From assembly GCF_945859685.1 (NCBI RefSeq), contig NC_079149.1, positions 4,933,118 through 4,997,117 on the forward strand: a DNA stretch of 64,000 nucleotides. Direction: 5' to 3'. The DNA comes from Eupeodes corollae. Taxonomy: Eukaryota; Arthropoda; Insecta; Diptera; Syrphidae. The position numbers and the translations under genes were made by a program. Positions 1-11,900 of this stretch are shown here, one piece after another. Numbering within the stretch: the first letter of the stretch is position 1; every line of letters begins with the position of its first letter. Under the pieces are notes generated by a model. It had not been told where the DNA came from. It did not search any database and was given only the letters and a program-made list of their open reading frames with translations.

Positions 1-60
1 TCGGCAGTAGCCAGATTTTTGTAATTAAAAATTGGTACAACTGAAAGAAGACAATAATAT
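1..60 (+). repeat. Dispersed repeat family C, left fragment
   Basis: Matches the first about 50 bases of the copy at 39144. It is cut by the window edge, so it may extend further left. Confidence 0.7.
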
Positions 61-1493
61 TGTATATTATAAAAAAAGAAGATAATATAAAAACATACTA
101 ATAGAAGAAATGTTTGTGAAAATCAAAAGTTAAAAATTAACTTCAGCAAAAAAAATAATTTAATTTTCAAGAACAAATGGTAAAAAAACATCTGGAAATT
201 GAAATTCTATAAAAAGAAGTTCATTTAACAATTGCAGCTTTGACATAAAATAAAAACTTCAAGAAGTGGGTTTATTCGAAGACTACTACATTAACTTGTG
301 TTGTTGAAGCAAGCTTCAATTCCTTAAACTGAATCGAGTTGAAATGAGCTTGATTCGACTCAATTGAGTCAAAATTTGTAAAGAAAAACCTGTATGGAGG
401 ATTTGGTTTTACAGATAATGCATTCCCTAGTAGCACAGAATTCGATTTATAACAAAAATTTGTTATTTTTGAGTTATATAGGAGTAATCTGCAACATGTA
501 TGGTTATAAAACTGTTTTGATCTTGTAAATCGAAAAATATGTGTAACATTTTGATTTAACACGTTTTTAAACTATTATATTTCAGTTAAAGTTGTTAGTA
601 AAAATATACCAGTTGTTGCTTACTTATTATTAAAAAGTTAGTTAGTCGAAGGTTGTGAAAAAGTTCTACCTGTATTTCTAAGCTTCTGTTTTAATATTTC
701 CGGGCGTAAACGTTGTTACATCTGAAATAAAACATACTATGGAAACTGTTTTATAACAATATTATAATATATTATTTTTTGTTGTTACAATGAATTAATA
801 TTATGTTTAAAACAAATTGCGGCCTTTAAATATTATTTTCAATAAGTTCAGTCAACGATATTATGACCACTTTATAATAAATTAATAACATTACATTTTA
901 TTAAAACTCAACTCTTTTTATAAGTGAGGAAATAATTGACATGTTTTGTTTTAACATAAACATTGATGTTTAGTTATTGTTTTAGATTTGAATTTGATAT
1001 ATTGATAATTTCAACTCACGAAAAAATACTTGTTCACAGTAATATTTTTAAAACATCAATACATCAAACTAATCGAGTGTCAATTATTTTGTTTCTGTTG
1101 TACAAGTTACACAAATATTTTTATAGTGAAGGTAAAACTTAATCAAGTATGAATGATATAAACGTCATTTGGATATTTATTATTTATTTATTGATAAGTG
1201 TTTTTTTACACTCCCGTGATACGTTATGTTCCAACAACGTTACAATTACGTTATTGTTTTTCGTTATGTTGTAATACTGTTGATGACATGTGTTATGGAA
1301 AAGGTCTTGTTTAATAATCTCATTTACAATAAGGAAACAGTTCTAAAACATTTTAAAAACCAAACATTAAAGCAGGTAATTTTTGTTCTTAGGGTATGGT
1401 ATTTAGATTTTTGCAATGTTCAAAATATACATTTTGTAAAATGCCTAATAGAAATATTTAAGACGCCATTACTTAAAATGCGTGCAGTTTAGT

Positions 1494-2170
1494 AGAGTTG
1501 CCGCTGACAAATTAAAAATCGCATGTGGATTTTTTTTGTTGTACTAACTTTGGTATTGAAATATGACATTTGAACGGTTGAAAGGTAAAGAAAAAAGTGT
1601 GTTTTGGTGCAAACTGTCTATTTTGTTATAATTTGAGCGCTATTGCTGTGAAGAGTGGAAAAATTAACCCATTAATGGTCACAGTTAAACTAAGCATTGT
1701 TTTAGAAAATGTTTTTATTTATTTATCAGGGAGGGTAAAAAATTGTGTTTTCAAATTGCCACACCCAGTTTTGGATATGGCAAAAGCTTACAATTTTATT
1801 TTATAAATGAAAATTTTTCTAAATCATTCATTATTTATCACATTTATGTAATAAACTGTAATATGAAATTTATTGCATCTAATTATTATTAGGTATAATT
1901 AAAAAAAACTGTACACGTCACTTTAAATTGTGTTCTGATAAGAAATTTCAATGAAAAATTATGAAAACACCACAGATTATAGCAAACATTTTGTATTGTA
2001 TATACTCGTATGTTTGCTGCACTTTCAACTGCTTAAAACTGGGTTAAAAATTGCATGTAGATTTTCTTCATGTGCAATTTTTTGCTGCACCAACTTTGGT
2101 AATGAAATGTCACATTTTTCTACACAAAATTATATTTATATAAATACCAAAATAATTCTTCGGCAACTCT
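1494..2170. repeat. Possible small inverted-repeat element
   Basis: The ends are AGAGTTGCCG (1494-1503) and CGGCAACTCT (2161-2170), a perfect 10-bp inverted pair 677 bp apart. Internally, a sequence of the form gcatgtRgatttt...ctaactttggtaWtgaaat occurs twice in direct orientation (about 1515-1570 and 2050-2115). No clear target duplication is visible. It may be a MITE-like element or a chance pairing in a locally duplicated region. Confidence 0.3.
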
Positions 2171-3589
2171 GTTCGCTTTAAAAGCATGATTATTTTGCTT
2201 TTTACTTTTTTATTTAGTTACAACCATATCGAAGCAACAAAAAAAGTTTGCTTAAAAAACAATGCGATAAAAAATAATTACAAATTATTATATCTATGTT
2301 ATATTCATATTGCAAACATTTTTGAATTCAGTTCTATAACTGATAAGTTATAAATGAAGCAACAAAGTTATTTCTATGTTTTCTGTAACATGCACCATTT
2401 TGAATGGTATATTTTTTTATTTTAATAATTTAGTTATTTGGATGAAATATAGAAATTTGTTTTCGAAGTTATTCTATACCCTAATATACAGGGTATGAGC
2501 CAAAAACGTAATGTTTTGAGATTTTGTACGCAAGTCTATTATTTTTTCATGATTTAACTCTTGTGCAGAAAACAAAATATAATACAATTTATAAATTATT
2601 CTCCTATTTTTTTGTATTTGGGTGGCGCATAAGTTTTTCCGAGGTAGAATACCCATATTTTAGATAAAAATGATATTTGTTTGTGATTTTGATTTCAAAA
2701 ACAACTAAAAACAGTAAAATTAAGTACTACAAAAGTAAAAGGTTAATTTAAGAATTCTATCTGCCTGAAACATTTTTTCAAACATCATTATAACTACAAA
2801 TAATAAGATTTCAATAATAAAACTTAATTAAAACATTCAAAATATTTTGGGAAACAAATTTTTAGTATTAAATACAACGCCAACATAAACATGAACTGAC
2901 AGTTAGTTTCTAGAACATAAATTAAATTCTACAATAACTTAAGAATTGTTTCAATAATGTAAATGACACAAACAAGACCAGTATATAAGCTTACAAAAAC
3001 ATTTATATAACTTATGCTTGAGTTTGCATGACATAAGTAGAACACATTACCTTAGTTATAATTCAGTTTTAATAGTATTGTAAATGACATCATTTAATTA
3101 AAAATACAAAGCAAAAACTGAAATATAACATATAAAAACCTTAATGCAACCGAAATAAAATCAACTTGTTTTAACTCAAGTGGGTTTTCGCGGCTAATTC
3201 GGTTACAACATTGTCGTACAAACTCTATGTAAAACACATTCGCAATAACTTGGCTGTTATATTGTAGTTATATAAATCAAAATAAAAGCCATTTGTGCTA
3301 CTAGGGTTATGGTCTGTTTATTTGCATGTTTGTGTACAAAAAATATAGTTTTGTTTCAGTCAAATTAAAAAAAAAGTTGCACATAAGGTAGGTAGCATAT
3401 TCTTATATGGTGCAGTTTTTCATTGTTTAACACGAATCAAACTATCTCACTTGCACTTCGTAAGACATACCATTTGAATTTTAGAAAGCGCTGTAAAACT
3501 TAATCATTTTCAAATCTTCTTGTGCGGTGGAAACACCAAAAAGATTTATTTAAGCTAACTGAGATAAACCTTTGGTGGAAACATATTGT

Positions 3590-3870
3590 TTTCTCATTTT
3601 TATCATCATTTACAAAACTAAATAATATCATCAGTAACAGATTGATTTTTTCCCCAATGGAAAAGACATGAATTCAAATGCACAACTACTCAACGAACAC
3701 AGCCATCGAGATACAACTGCAATATCAATCGTACCAACACTAGACTCGTATAAATGTCAAAAACCCATCCATAGTAAGATTCTACTTTAATTTTAATCGG
3801 TAGTATGCATATTGCGGAATTTATTCGTGCAAAATTCTACTATACTATTGATACATCTACTACAAAACAC
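3590..3870 (+). repeat. Dispersed repeat family C, right fragment
   Basis: Matches 39285-39570, including caactactcaacgaacacag and agtaagattctac. With bases 1-60 it makes up what is contiguous in the 39 kb copy. Confidence 0.75.
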
Positions 3871-4157
3871 GGGAAATGTTACGTAACTCATTTTTTTCAC
3901 ATATTACTACTACTACGAGAAATAAAACCTTTAAAATTATTGTACCCATTGTATTTTTGATGGAATTTAAACATTTTTAGTGGTGGCACTCCAAAAATTC
4001 ACATATTTTGATTCTATTCAAAACTCATTTTCAAATCGTACTTTGTATGAAAGTAAAATCGGATGCCACTTATACCAACTTGTTTTCAAAGAAATTGTAC
4101 TTTCGAACGAGTATCGAGTTGTTTGACAGCTTAGAAAAAAAAAACAGAAATGAAATA

Positions 4158-4367
4158 TTAAATTTTTAGACAAGAATAGTTATTACGAAAATGGACACCG
4201 TTGAATTTTGTTTTAATTTGCAAGGAAGTGAAGAACGGAAGGAGCAAATTAAATGCAGAAGAATATGAGATAATTTCAACATAATGAAGCTGAGTGAGAA
4301 AAGGTTTGTAGATACACATAATGTATATACGGTAGAGCGCATTCTTAATGAAAAATATATACACATA
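4158..4367 (+). pseudogene. Possible N-terminal part of a PIF/Harbinger transposase relic
   Basis: Translation from the ATG near 4191 gives MDTVEFCFNLQGSEERKEQ, a stop, then KLSEKRFVDTHNVYTVERIL. The pattern of an acidic/basic start followed by an L-(S/P)-E-x-R-F segment is like the N-terminus of Harbinger transposases. The stretch ends where the TIR element inserts. With the insert and one ATA removed, the frame continues into the sequence after 6632. Evidence is weak on its own; the right part (6633-6965) is better. Confidence 0.35.
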
Positions 4368-4695
4368 TAGTCCGGTCAAATTAGACCAAAAAATCAGTAA
4401 ACCCACGACAAATTCAGGGGAAGCTGAAAATTCTTAAAATTGTTTAAATTATAATTATAAACATTGTCTTAAAAGTCCCAACCGATCCCATGTAAGGAAA
4501 AAATTTTAGCGGGGTAATAAGGTCCAAAAAATGAGTTTTTCGCGATTTTCTTGAAAACGGTAAGTTTTATCGCAAAATTACCCCAGACATAATTTGTAGA
4601 TCAGGGAATTTCATATAAAAAAGGTATCAATAATTTTTTCCCTAAAAGCCACCGCTTCTGAGATATAACGATGCAAAAAATTGCGAGCGTCATAA
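4368..4695 (+). repeat. Left terminal inverted repeat
   Basis: Matches the reverse complement of 6313-6629 with few differences, the main one being about 10 extra bases near 4380-4400. The high identity between arms, much better than that of neighbouring relics, suggests a fairly recent insertion. Confidence 0.92.
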
Positions 4696-4892
4696 TATGC
4701 CTAAGTACCTCACCCATATACTTTCTGTAGCTGTAATGTAAGTAAGAATATGTTTCTGTCGGTGATTTTAAGTTACATTTAAAATATAAAATACTCATGA
4801 GTATTATTCTGAGAATATCAGGTATAATGAAACTCGATCCCTTAATACATACAATAGTGTAACCTTGAGGCAACATCTGTCTCTCTGTTCAG

Positions 4893-6130
4893 TTGTGTGC
4901 GTGGCTACGGTCGTATACCTGTTTTGTTGTTTGGGATACTGAAGAAACATTCAGTGTTATTTTTGATAAGTACGTTCAGTATGTACGTCGACATTTTGGT
5001 CCCAGAGCTACTGTCGTATTTGATGGCTATAATGATTGCACGACAAATATTAAAGCAGCAGAACAGCGTCGTCGAACTTTGGCAACATCTTCATCTTCCG
5101 ACATTTTATTTGATGAATTTATGACAGTTCCTACTAGTCAACAGAAATTTTTGGCAAATACTCACAACAAGTCTCGATTTATTTCAATGTTAAAAGTTAA
5201 AAGTTTACTGCTGAGAATATACTGGTTAAACAAGCTCATAACGATGCCGATGTACTGATTATCGAAACAGCAATAGAACAAGTTAACATGACAAATATAA
5301 CGATTGTTGTGGGTGAAGATGTAGATTTACTCGTGTTACTCACTGCTCGAAGTCCAGCTGAAAAAACTATTTTCTTCTTAAAACCAGGAAAATCTCAAAA
5401 TCAATCAGAGTTTTATTCATCAAAAAGTTTGTCGACTTTTGCAAAGTGTCGAAATCACATACTATTTTTACACGCCATAACTGGCTGTGATACGACATCT
5501 GCATTTTACAGGAGGGGTAAAACAACTGTATTCAAAATGTTTGAAAAGCAAGACTTACTTGCAACTGCTGAAGTTTTTAAAAAATGTAATTCAACTCCAG
5601 AAGAAGTTATTACCAACGGAATTCACTTTCTTCTTCGTATGTACGGAGCTCCTAAAAAAACTACCTGCTTAGACAAGTTTCGATATGCATCTTTTGTCAA
5701 AAATACTCGAAATAAGAAACAAGTACAATTAGCTTGTCTTCCTCCAACCTCAGTCTCTGCTCATCAACATCTTCTTCGGGTATACTACCAAGTTCAAGTG
5801 TGGCTTGGTTATCAACTAAACCCAACAGATTGGGGTTGGAAGTTGGTCGATAATATATTAGAACCAATTCAGACTTTGCTTCAACCTGCGCCGGAAAAAT
5901 TGCTCAACACTATCTTTTGTAACTGTAAAAAAGGATGCAATGCTAAATGTGGTTGCAAAAAAGTTGGGCTGTTTTGTTCTCTGGCTTGTACGAATTGTCA
6001 AGGCCAGTCTTGTTCTAATGTAGAATCACCAACAACAGAGGATTCATTTAATACTGACGAAGAAACATGTGATGCTTCACTTTTAACACAATTCACCTAT
6101 AGTCAGGATGAAGAAGAAGAAGAAGAAGAA

Positions 6131-6162
<32 letters not shown>

Positions 6163-6196
6163 AGAAGTGATTGACGATTCCGAATCCGACGAATAA
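4893..6196 (+). pseudogene. XPG/FEN1-like nuclease with CXC domain (frameshifted)
   Basis: Two ORFs form one gene. The first (4893-5258, 121 residues) contains ATVVFDGY and a following basic EQRRR, like the N-terminal region of FEN1/PIN nucleases. The second (5288-6196, about 301 residues) is open in its frame well upstream of its ATG, from roughly 5200 (AENILVKQAHNDADVLIIET). The break is a single-base type shift near 5190-5200. The second part shows VVGEDVDLLVLLTA (XPG-I-like acidic strand), HAITGCDTTSAFYRRGKTTV (like the GCDY/H3TH region of FEN1, residues 62-81), a cysteine-rich CNCKKGCNAKCGCKK...C domain (211-245, tesmin/TSO1 CXC-like) and a glutamate tract (about 275-292) encoded by a GAA repeat. 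The N-terminus upstream of 4893 may be missing. The true start is unknown. Confidence 0.8.
6112..6168 (+). repeat. GAA trinucleotide repeat encoding poly-Glu
   Basis: An almost pure (GAA)n run of about 57 bp near the 3' end of the nuclease-like gene. Length is likely to vary between copies. Confidence 0.9.
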
Positions 6197-6312
6197 ACTA
6201 TTAATTTCTAAATCTAATCACAACAGACCCGTGGAATAGGCCTATTGGGGAAACCACGTTAAAAAAACGCGCTAAGTACACTACCTCAGAGGTGGCGTGG
6301 AAACGTGTGCGT

Positions 6313-6629
6313 TTATGACGCTTGCAATTTTTTGCATCGTTATATCTCAGAAGCGGTGGCTTTTAGGGAAAAAATTATTGATACCTTTTTTATAGGAAAT
6401 TCCCTGATCTACAAATTATGTCTGGGGTAATTTTGCAATAAAACTTACCGTTTCAAGAAAATCGCGAAAAACTCATTTTTTGGACCTTATTACCCCGCTA
6501 AAATTTTTTCCTTACATGGAATCAGTTGGGACTTTTAAGACAATGTTTATAATTATAATTTAAACAATTTTAAGAATTTTCAGCTTCCCCTGAATTTGTC
6601 GTGGTCAAATGTCTAAATTGACCGGACTA
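6313..6629 (-). repeat. Right terminal inverted repeat
   Basis: Reverse-complement partner of 4368-4695. It starts just after the inner sequence at ttatgacgcttgcaatt and ends ttgaccggacta, followed by ATA. Confidence 0.92.
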
Positions 6630-6632
6630 ATA

Positions 6633-6965
6633 CGTTTGTTTAAGTTTGTTAAGAACAATCGTCTTTCCAATGACGGATTTATGTTTTTTACGTAACACCA
6701 TATCATCCGACATGACTACTCGCAGAAGACAAAATGCTGTTCCGATTATGATTGAATTATCTGCAGCATTAAAGTTTTTGGCATAAGGAGCTTACCAAAA
6801 CCAAATAGGTGGTGACAAGAACGCTAGACTTGCACATCAAATCATGTCAAAAATACTTGCCGCAGTTTTGACTTCAATCGAATGAGCCATGTGCCCGCTG
6901 ATGATCAATTTTGAATTGAATGGTATATAAGAGAAAGAGCTATTCGATTCTCGTTGGTTCGAAAT
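6633..6965 (+). pseudogene. PIF/Harbinger transposase relic
   Basis: The frame from 6721 reads RRRQNAVPIMIELSAALKFL-A-stop-GAYQNQIGGD, then ARLAHQIMSKILAAVLTSIE and a stop. This is the typical Harbinger pattern: aaLrFlAtGsyQ..iG, then a helix around S.il..V..ai. Two in-frame stops show decay. It sits immediately right of the TIR element and probably continues the fragment at 4158-4367, making a nested insertion. Confidence 0.6.
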
Positions 6966-7098
6966 TAGTCAAATGGATACATAGGACCAATTTTTCGATT
7001 TCGAGCATTTTCGTTGCAGAATTGAGTTACATACATAGTAGGGCCTTTGGGCTTTGGGTTTTTTTTTTTTTTTACCGGACATCATGTGTTTAAATTGT

Positions 7099-7232
7099 GA
7101 ATAGAATAGAATAGAATAGAATAGAATAGAATAGAATAGAATAGAATAGAATAGAATAGAATAGAATAGAATAGAATAGAATAGAATAGAATAGAATAGA
7201 ATAGAATAGAATAGAATAGAATAGAATAGAAT
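7099..7232. repeat. Pentanucleotide microsatellite (AGAAT)n
   Basis: About 27 nearly perfect copies of a 5-bp unit over 134 bp. A poly-T run of about 17 bases lies just before it near 7057. Confidence 0.97.
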
Positions 7233-7667
7233 AAAACAGCGGTTCTTATTAAAACGAAATAACAAATTCTTTGGAAATCAAAACAATAAAATCAATTAAA
7301 CTAATTAGGCTTCAAAAATTTGTACCATCTTTTATTGGTAATTCGGAATACAAAATATCAATACAAATTTCTAAACAAAACTAAACAATTTTGACGTTAT
7401 CAGTTTCATTCGACATTTACAATTTCAGTCAAAAATCTTGATCTAGCAGACCAATCGAAGACGTGTTTATAAAAATCTCTAAAGGAATTCAGTCAATCGA
7501 ATATTGATTTATCGAACCTTCCTTAAACCAAAATCTATGTCAACCAATGCGTAAAATATTTCTTGAATCCAAAAATTTAAAATTCATATTTTCCTCCAAC
7601 ATTAAAAATTTCAGAATTTTTGTTTTGACAGCTAAGATTTAAATAGAAAACTTTATGTTAATCATGA

Positions 7668-8937
7668 CTAGGGCTAAGATTTCCATGCAAATGCATATTT
7701 TTTTGACAAACTTTAGAAGCAAGCGAATTTTACGAATCATTAGTTTTCTTTTAAAATGGCATTCAATCGTTAATGCGTATTTTTGCATATTTAAATGCGT
7801 ATTTTGCATATTTTTATAATAATTGCGTATTGTTCGTTCATATTAAAAAAAACAACATGCTATCGCACCATTAAAATTATAACCAATGAACTAGGCGAAA
7901 ATACAAACAAATTCTTCTCTTTTTAACCGATGAGGTTAAGGCAGCTAGAGAATTAAAACCCTTTTATCCATAGAAGTGCATAGGATATACGAAGTAATTT
8001 TCAAAATGTTGATTTATTGGTGAAAACGGAAAACAAATATTTTTAAAATCACCATCTCGTGTGAAACTTTTTAGAGAAAAGTTCCCTATAACACCTCTTC
8101 CAACACAGCCTATCGTTACCAAATGAAGAAGTTGGCTACAAGCAGTTCCCTATCACGCAAAATACTGAGGAGTCTGTTAGTCGTTAGTAATTTCGATAAT
8201 TCTGATCCTGTTATAATTAAAAATGCTTTTACTTAAAAACCAAATAATACGCATTAGCTCTAACACAGCTTTCCTTGTGATACCATAACAAAGCTTAAGG
8301 GAAGCGAGTAAGCGACTCATTCAAAAATCAAATTGATTTTGTTGAAGGTGCTGCTGAAAAATTACTGCTTGTTCCAGCTATACAAAAAAAAAAGATTGAG
8401 AATGTTCTAGCAAAAAATTTAAGGGTTTTCAACAATGAAAAATGTGTGGAAGGCATTTACATTGAGTTGCAGAAATGAAAATTATTTCAAAACCTTGTGT
8501 CAATCGACGCAGAGCGTTCCTTTTCGATGTATAAGACGTTTCAAATGCCCAATCGCCGCCAAAGCTTTATTTAAAAAAAACTTTAAGAAAAATTTCATGA
8601 TTTATGTCAATTTTTCTATTATTTGTGTTATTTTGTATTTTGAAACAAAAAAAAAAAAATGTTATGCATAGGGGTGTCTTTTTTTATGTTGAAGTAATTT
8701 TATTTTATTGTTTATGTTTTGTGTATTTTTTAATGTACCTACATGTTTTTTTAGTTCCTTTAAAAGATAAAATAAAAGACTGATTTTTTATAAGAACTAA
8801 ATACCTACTAAGTTTTTTTTGTGCTTATTGAAAAGGAGAGGTACAAGATAAAATATTTGATCTTAAGTGCATATTTTAAGTGCATATTTCCCATTTTTAA
8901 GAGCATATTTTGCGTTTTTAAGTGCATGGGGTTAAGA
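7668..8937 (+). mobile_element. hAT transposon relic
   Basis: Codons near 8500 read VSIDAERSFSMYKTFQMPNR followed by RQS, which matches the hAT C-terminal dimerisation region (xDAERSFS...). Upstream in the same strand is FVEGAAEKLLLVPAIQKKK. The reading frames are broken. Near the ends, ctaagatttccatgca (about 7673) and the reverse complement of tgcatggggttaagat (about 8922-8937) are imperfectly inverted. Both subterminal regions are rich in gcatatt/gcgtattt units, a pattern common in hAT elements. The outer limits are therefore approximate. Confidence 0.6.
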
Positions 8938-11900
8938 TAAAAAATATAAGTTTTCGAAACAAATCATAAATTTTCGACTTGAATAAAATAAAAGATACAA
9001 AAATAAAAACAACTAAAAAATTCTTAATAAATTTGTTTATTTTCCGTATAACAAACTTTTCCTTTTTTGTTGTTATATTGTATTTGTTTAAATAAAAATT
9101 TAATTCTTAAAAATAACAAAATATTGTAAAACTTAAAATATTAAATGATAATCACTAGTACACAATTCCGCGTGCAGAACGAACAAAAAAAAATTAAAAA
9201 CTAATAATTAAAATTTCATCTTCTCCCTCTTACACACTCATACATAGTTCTGTTTCGTTTTGTTTGTTTTAGTTGTTAAATATAATTATTGAGTATCAAT
9301 AAAATTTTCTTTTCTGCCACAATTCAATCATTTTAGTAAAACTATTTTGAAATAAAAAAAAAACTAAAAACAAAAATATAATTAAATTAAAAGTAAAATC
9401 ATTTAATAATAATTATAAGATGAGAAAAATTATTATTTGTTGTTTTTTAATATATGTATGTATATGGCGACCAGACGTGTATGTTGTATTTGTGTATATT
9501 ATAATGTTTTAAAGCTAAAATTATTAATTATTTGTTTTGAATGGTTTTAAATGAATAAAATCATATCATTAACGAACACAACTACTTTGATTACATCTAT
9601 AACAATGAGTGAATAGCATTTGAAAAAAAAGAAATATAAAATAATATTTGAATTTTTAAATTGTTTAACTACAAAATATATCTACATCATGCTTGTTGTT
9701 TGTTTGTTTTCTATTATTTTATTTTTAATATGGCAAACAAAAATGGTTTAATATTTTTATGTAACTAGATTTTTTTTGTCCCGTATTCTGCCACCCATAT
9801 TTTCTTATTTGACTTTTATTCATTTCTTTAATATTTTTGTTTTCATTTAATTAATAAAATATTGCAGCTGTCAAATAAAATGTTAATTTTTTTAAGAAAC
9901 ATAAATTAGTTGTTACTGAGAAATCTAAGTACAATTGCACAATATTTATTTTTAACTACTTTTTATTTATAATATTTTGTATACTCATAAATATACATTT
10001 GCAGCTTTGAATTTTTATAAAAGTTTTTTATTCAATCTTAGTTTCAAAAATAGGTTTTCGGTTTCCTTTTGTTTTATTTATTATCATCGGGTTTTAAAAT
10101 GATTGTAATTCAATTATTGAACAAAATTACTTCTGGATAAAAAAGGATTATAAAGACTTTTTCCTTCGATTTGTGCAAAATGATTTAATTTTACAAACAA
10201 CCACACCATTTTGTATAATTAATTTTGAATAATTCAATTTAAAACTTAAATTATTGTGTATATGAACATGCACTCCTGTAAGGTATTTAAAGATTTTTGA
10301 AGTTACAATATTTATTTAATTGTAGGTTCTTTTTTTTTATAATTTTGGTTCGAATTTGGATAGTTTTTCTGTGAAAGAAAATAACAAATATGAAAATCAT
10401 TTTTTGTTGCTGTTATTGTTTCTAAAAGTTTAAATGTTTTTAAGGCAACAATTTTGTTTTGTACAATAGTTTTTAAATCATACAAATTTGCTGGTATTGT
10501 TTTAGTTTATCAGAATAATCGAAACAAAATTAACAGAGTAAAACAGGGTAATTACAGTTGCAAGATGACAGAAAGTAATTTCAGCAAAAACTTGCAGTCC
10601 AAATGCAAAGTTTTTATTCGCGTACCCAAAGCTATCCATAAATTGCCTTAAAAACTAAGAAAATTGTATCCTTTACGATCAAAACTTCAGGATCAAAAAA
10701 TTTACTTTCACACTTGCACAAAATTTAGTATTTTAAATGTTATTCTAAATTGGAATCTCAACTTATAATTTCTCTTTTAGGTCAGATTTTTAAAATATAC
10801 TTCTTCAAAAATGCAACAAGGCATAACAAGGTGTTTTTAAGGAGGCATTGGTTAAACACACCAAAGCCCATATTATTATCTTTTAGATATAATTTAAGTG
10901 ATTTTATTATCTCACTTAGTTTTCCGAAAACTTCATTGCTTATAGGATGAGTTATGAGTATTGAATGACTACATATGAAGTTTAAAAAAAATCTTGAATA
11001 TTTAACTTTTATGATTTTATATTATAGTAAATTTCTGGTGATTATTTGAAATCCGAACTTCTACTTTAGCTAAAATCTCTTTACGTATTTAAAAATATGT
11101 GATTTCAGCTTTTTTTAAACATTTTGTTTGTGCTAAACTTGTTTAGACGATAAATTCGCTTTGGTTTGTTTGTTTTTTGTTTATTTAAAAACCGTTATAG
11201 CATAAATGTTTCAGTGTTACTTCAAGGTTCATATGGGGCAGGTGAAGCCTTAAAACTTTTGAAAATTTTTGGAAGTAAATAAGCCACTGTATACGTTTCA
11301 ACAAAATATTGAAGAAAGAAATTATAAGTTTAAAAAATCGTGGTACATTTTATTGAAAAAAAAAATCATTTTACGAATTCGCGAAGATTTTTGGAATTTT
11401 TAAAGTTTGTATCTCAAAAACCCGACGTAATAGATGGATTTCAAAGTTGAGGACAAGAAAAAGTAAAATTCCATTGCCAAATACTAAACCTGGTTGACAA
11501 GAGCTTTATGGGACTTCTTATAATTCAGAAATAGAATTGCAAAGATTCCTTAAAAATTAAGTTAATTTGATTTGTTTGTTCTTTTTCTTTCACTGATCAA
11601 AGTTTGCTTATTTCATAAATATACCAATACAGGATCAGAATTAAAAATATATTTTAAGTCATTGAATGACAAATATTTGTTTCCGGTATGATCTAAATGA
11701 TTGTCCTCCTTTTAGTAAATCACGAATTTTGTAAAAATAAAATAAAACGTACGATGTTTGTTCATTTAGAAATGATTTTCATATTTCAAAATTTTCAAAA
11801 AGAATTAACTTAAAAACTGTGCGAATGGTATCATGTATTTTTTATAATATTAAATTCTATTAACAAGTTTCAAGTATCTAAAATTATGCAAATAATATGT

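Larger units (their letters stand above)
1..4157. other. AT-rich intergenic region with repeat fragments, no gene seen
   Basis: No convincing coding sequence occurs here; the short ORFs are AT-rich and lack recognisable motifs. Its left and right parts (1-60 and 3590-3870) match parts of a repeat copy at 39144-39570. Within it, 1494-2170 is bounded by a 10-bp inverted repeat, and a direct repeat links 1515-1570 to 2050-2115. Confidence 0.6.
4368..6629 (+). mobile_element. TIR DNA element carrying an XPG/FEN1-like nuclease plus CXC gene
   Basis: The element is 2262 bp. The two ends are inverted copies: 4368-4695 and 6313-6629, near-identical over about 320 bp, starting TAGTCCGGTCAA. The trinucleotide ATA directly flanks both ends (4365-4367 and 6630-6632) and is a probable target duplication; a TA duplication with ends starting GTCCGG is equally compatible. 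The interior encodes a frameshifted nuclease-like protein on the plus strand and no recognisable DDE transposase. XPG-type nucleases are known in some Academ-superfamily elements, so this may be an internally deleted relative. That assignment is an inference. Confidence 0.85.

Noticed and set aside
4601..4876. Minus-strand ORF at the left inverted repeat
   Set aside because: It overlaps the inverted repeat and the adjoining non-coding part and has no motif.
6969..7265. 98-codon ORF with FYSIL repeats
   Set aside because: It is only the translation of the AGAAT microsatellite.
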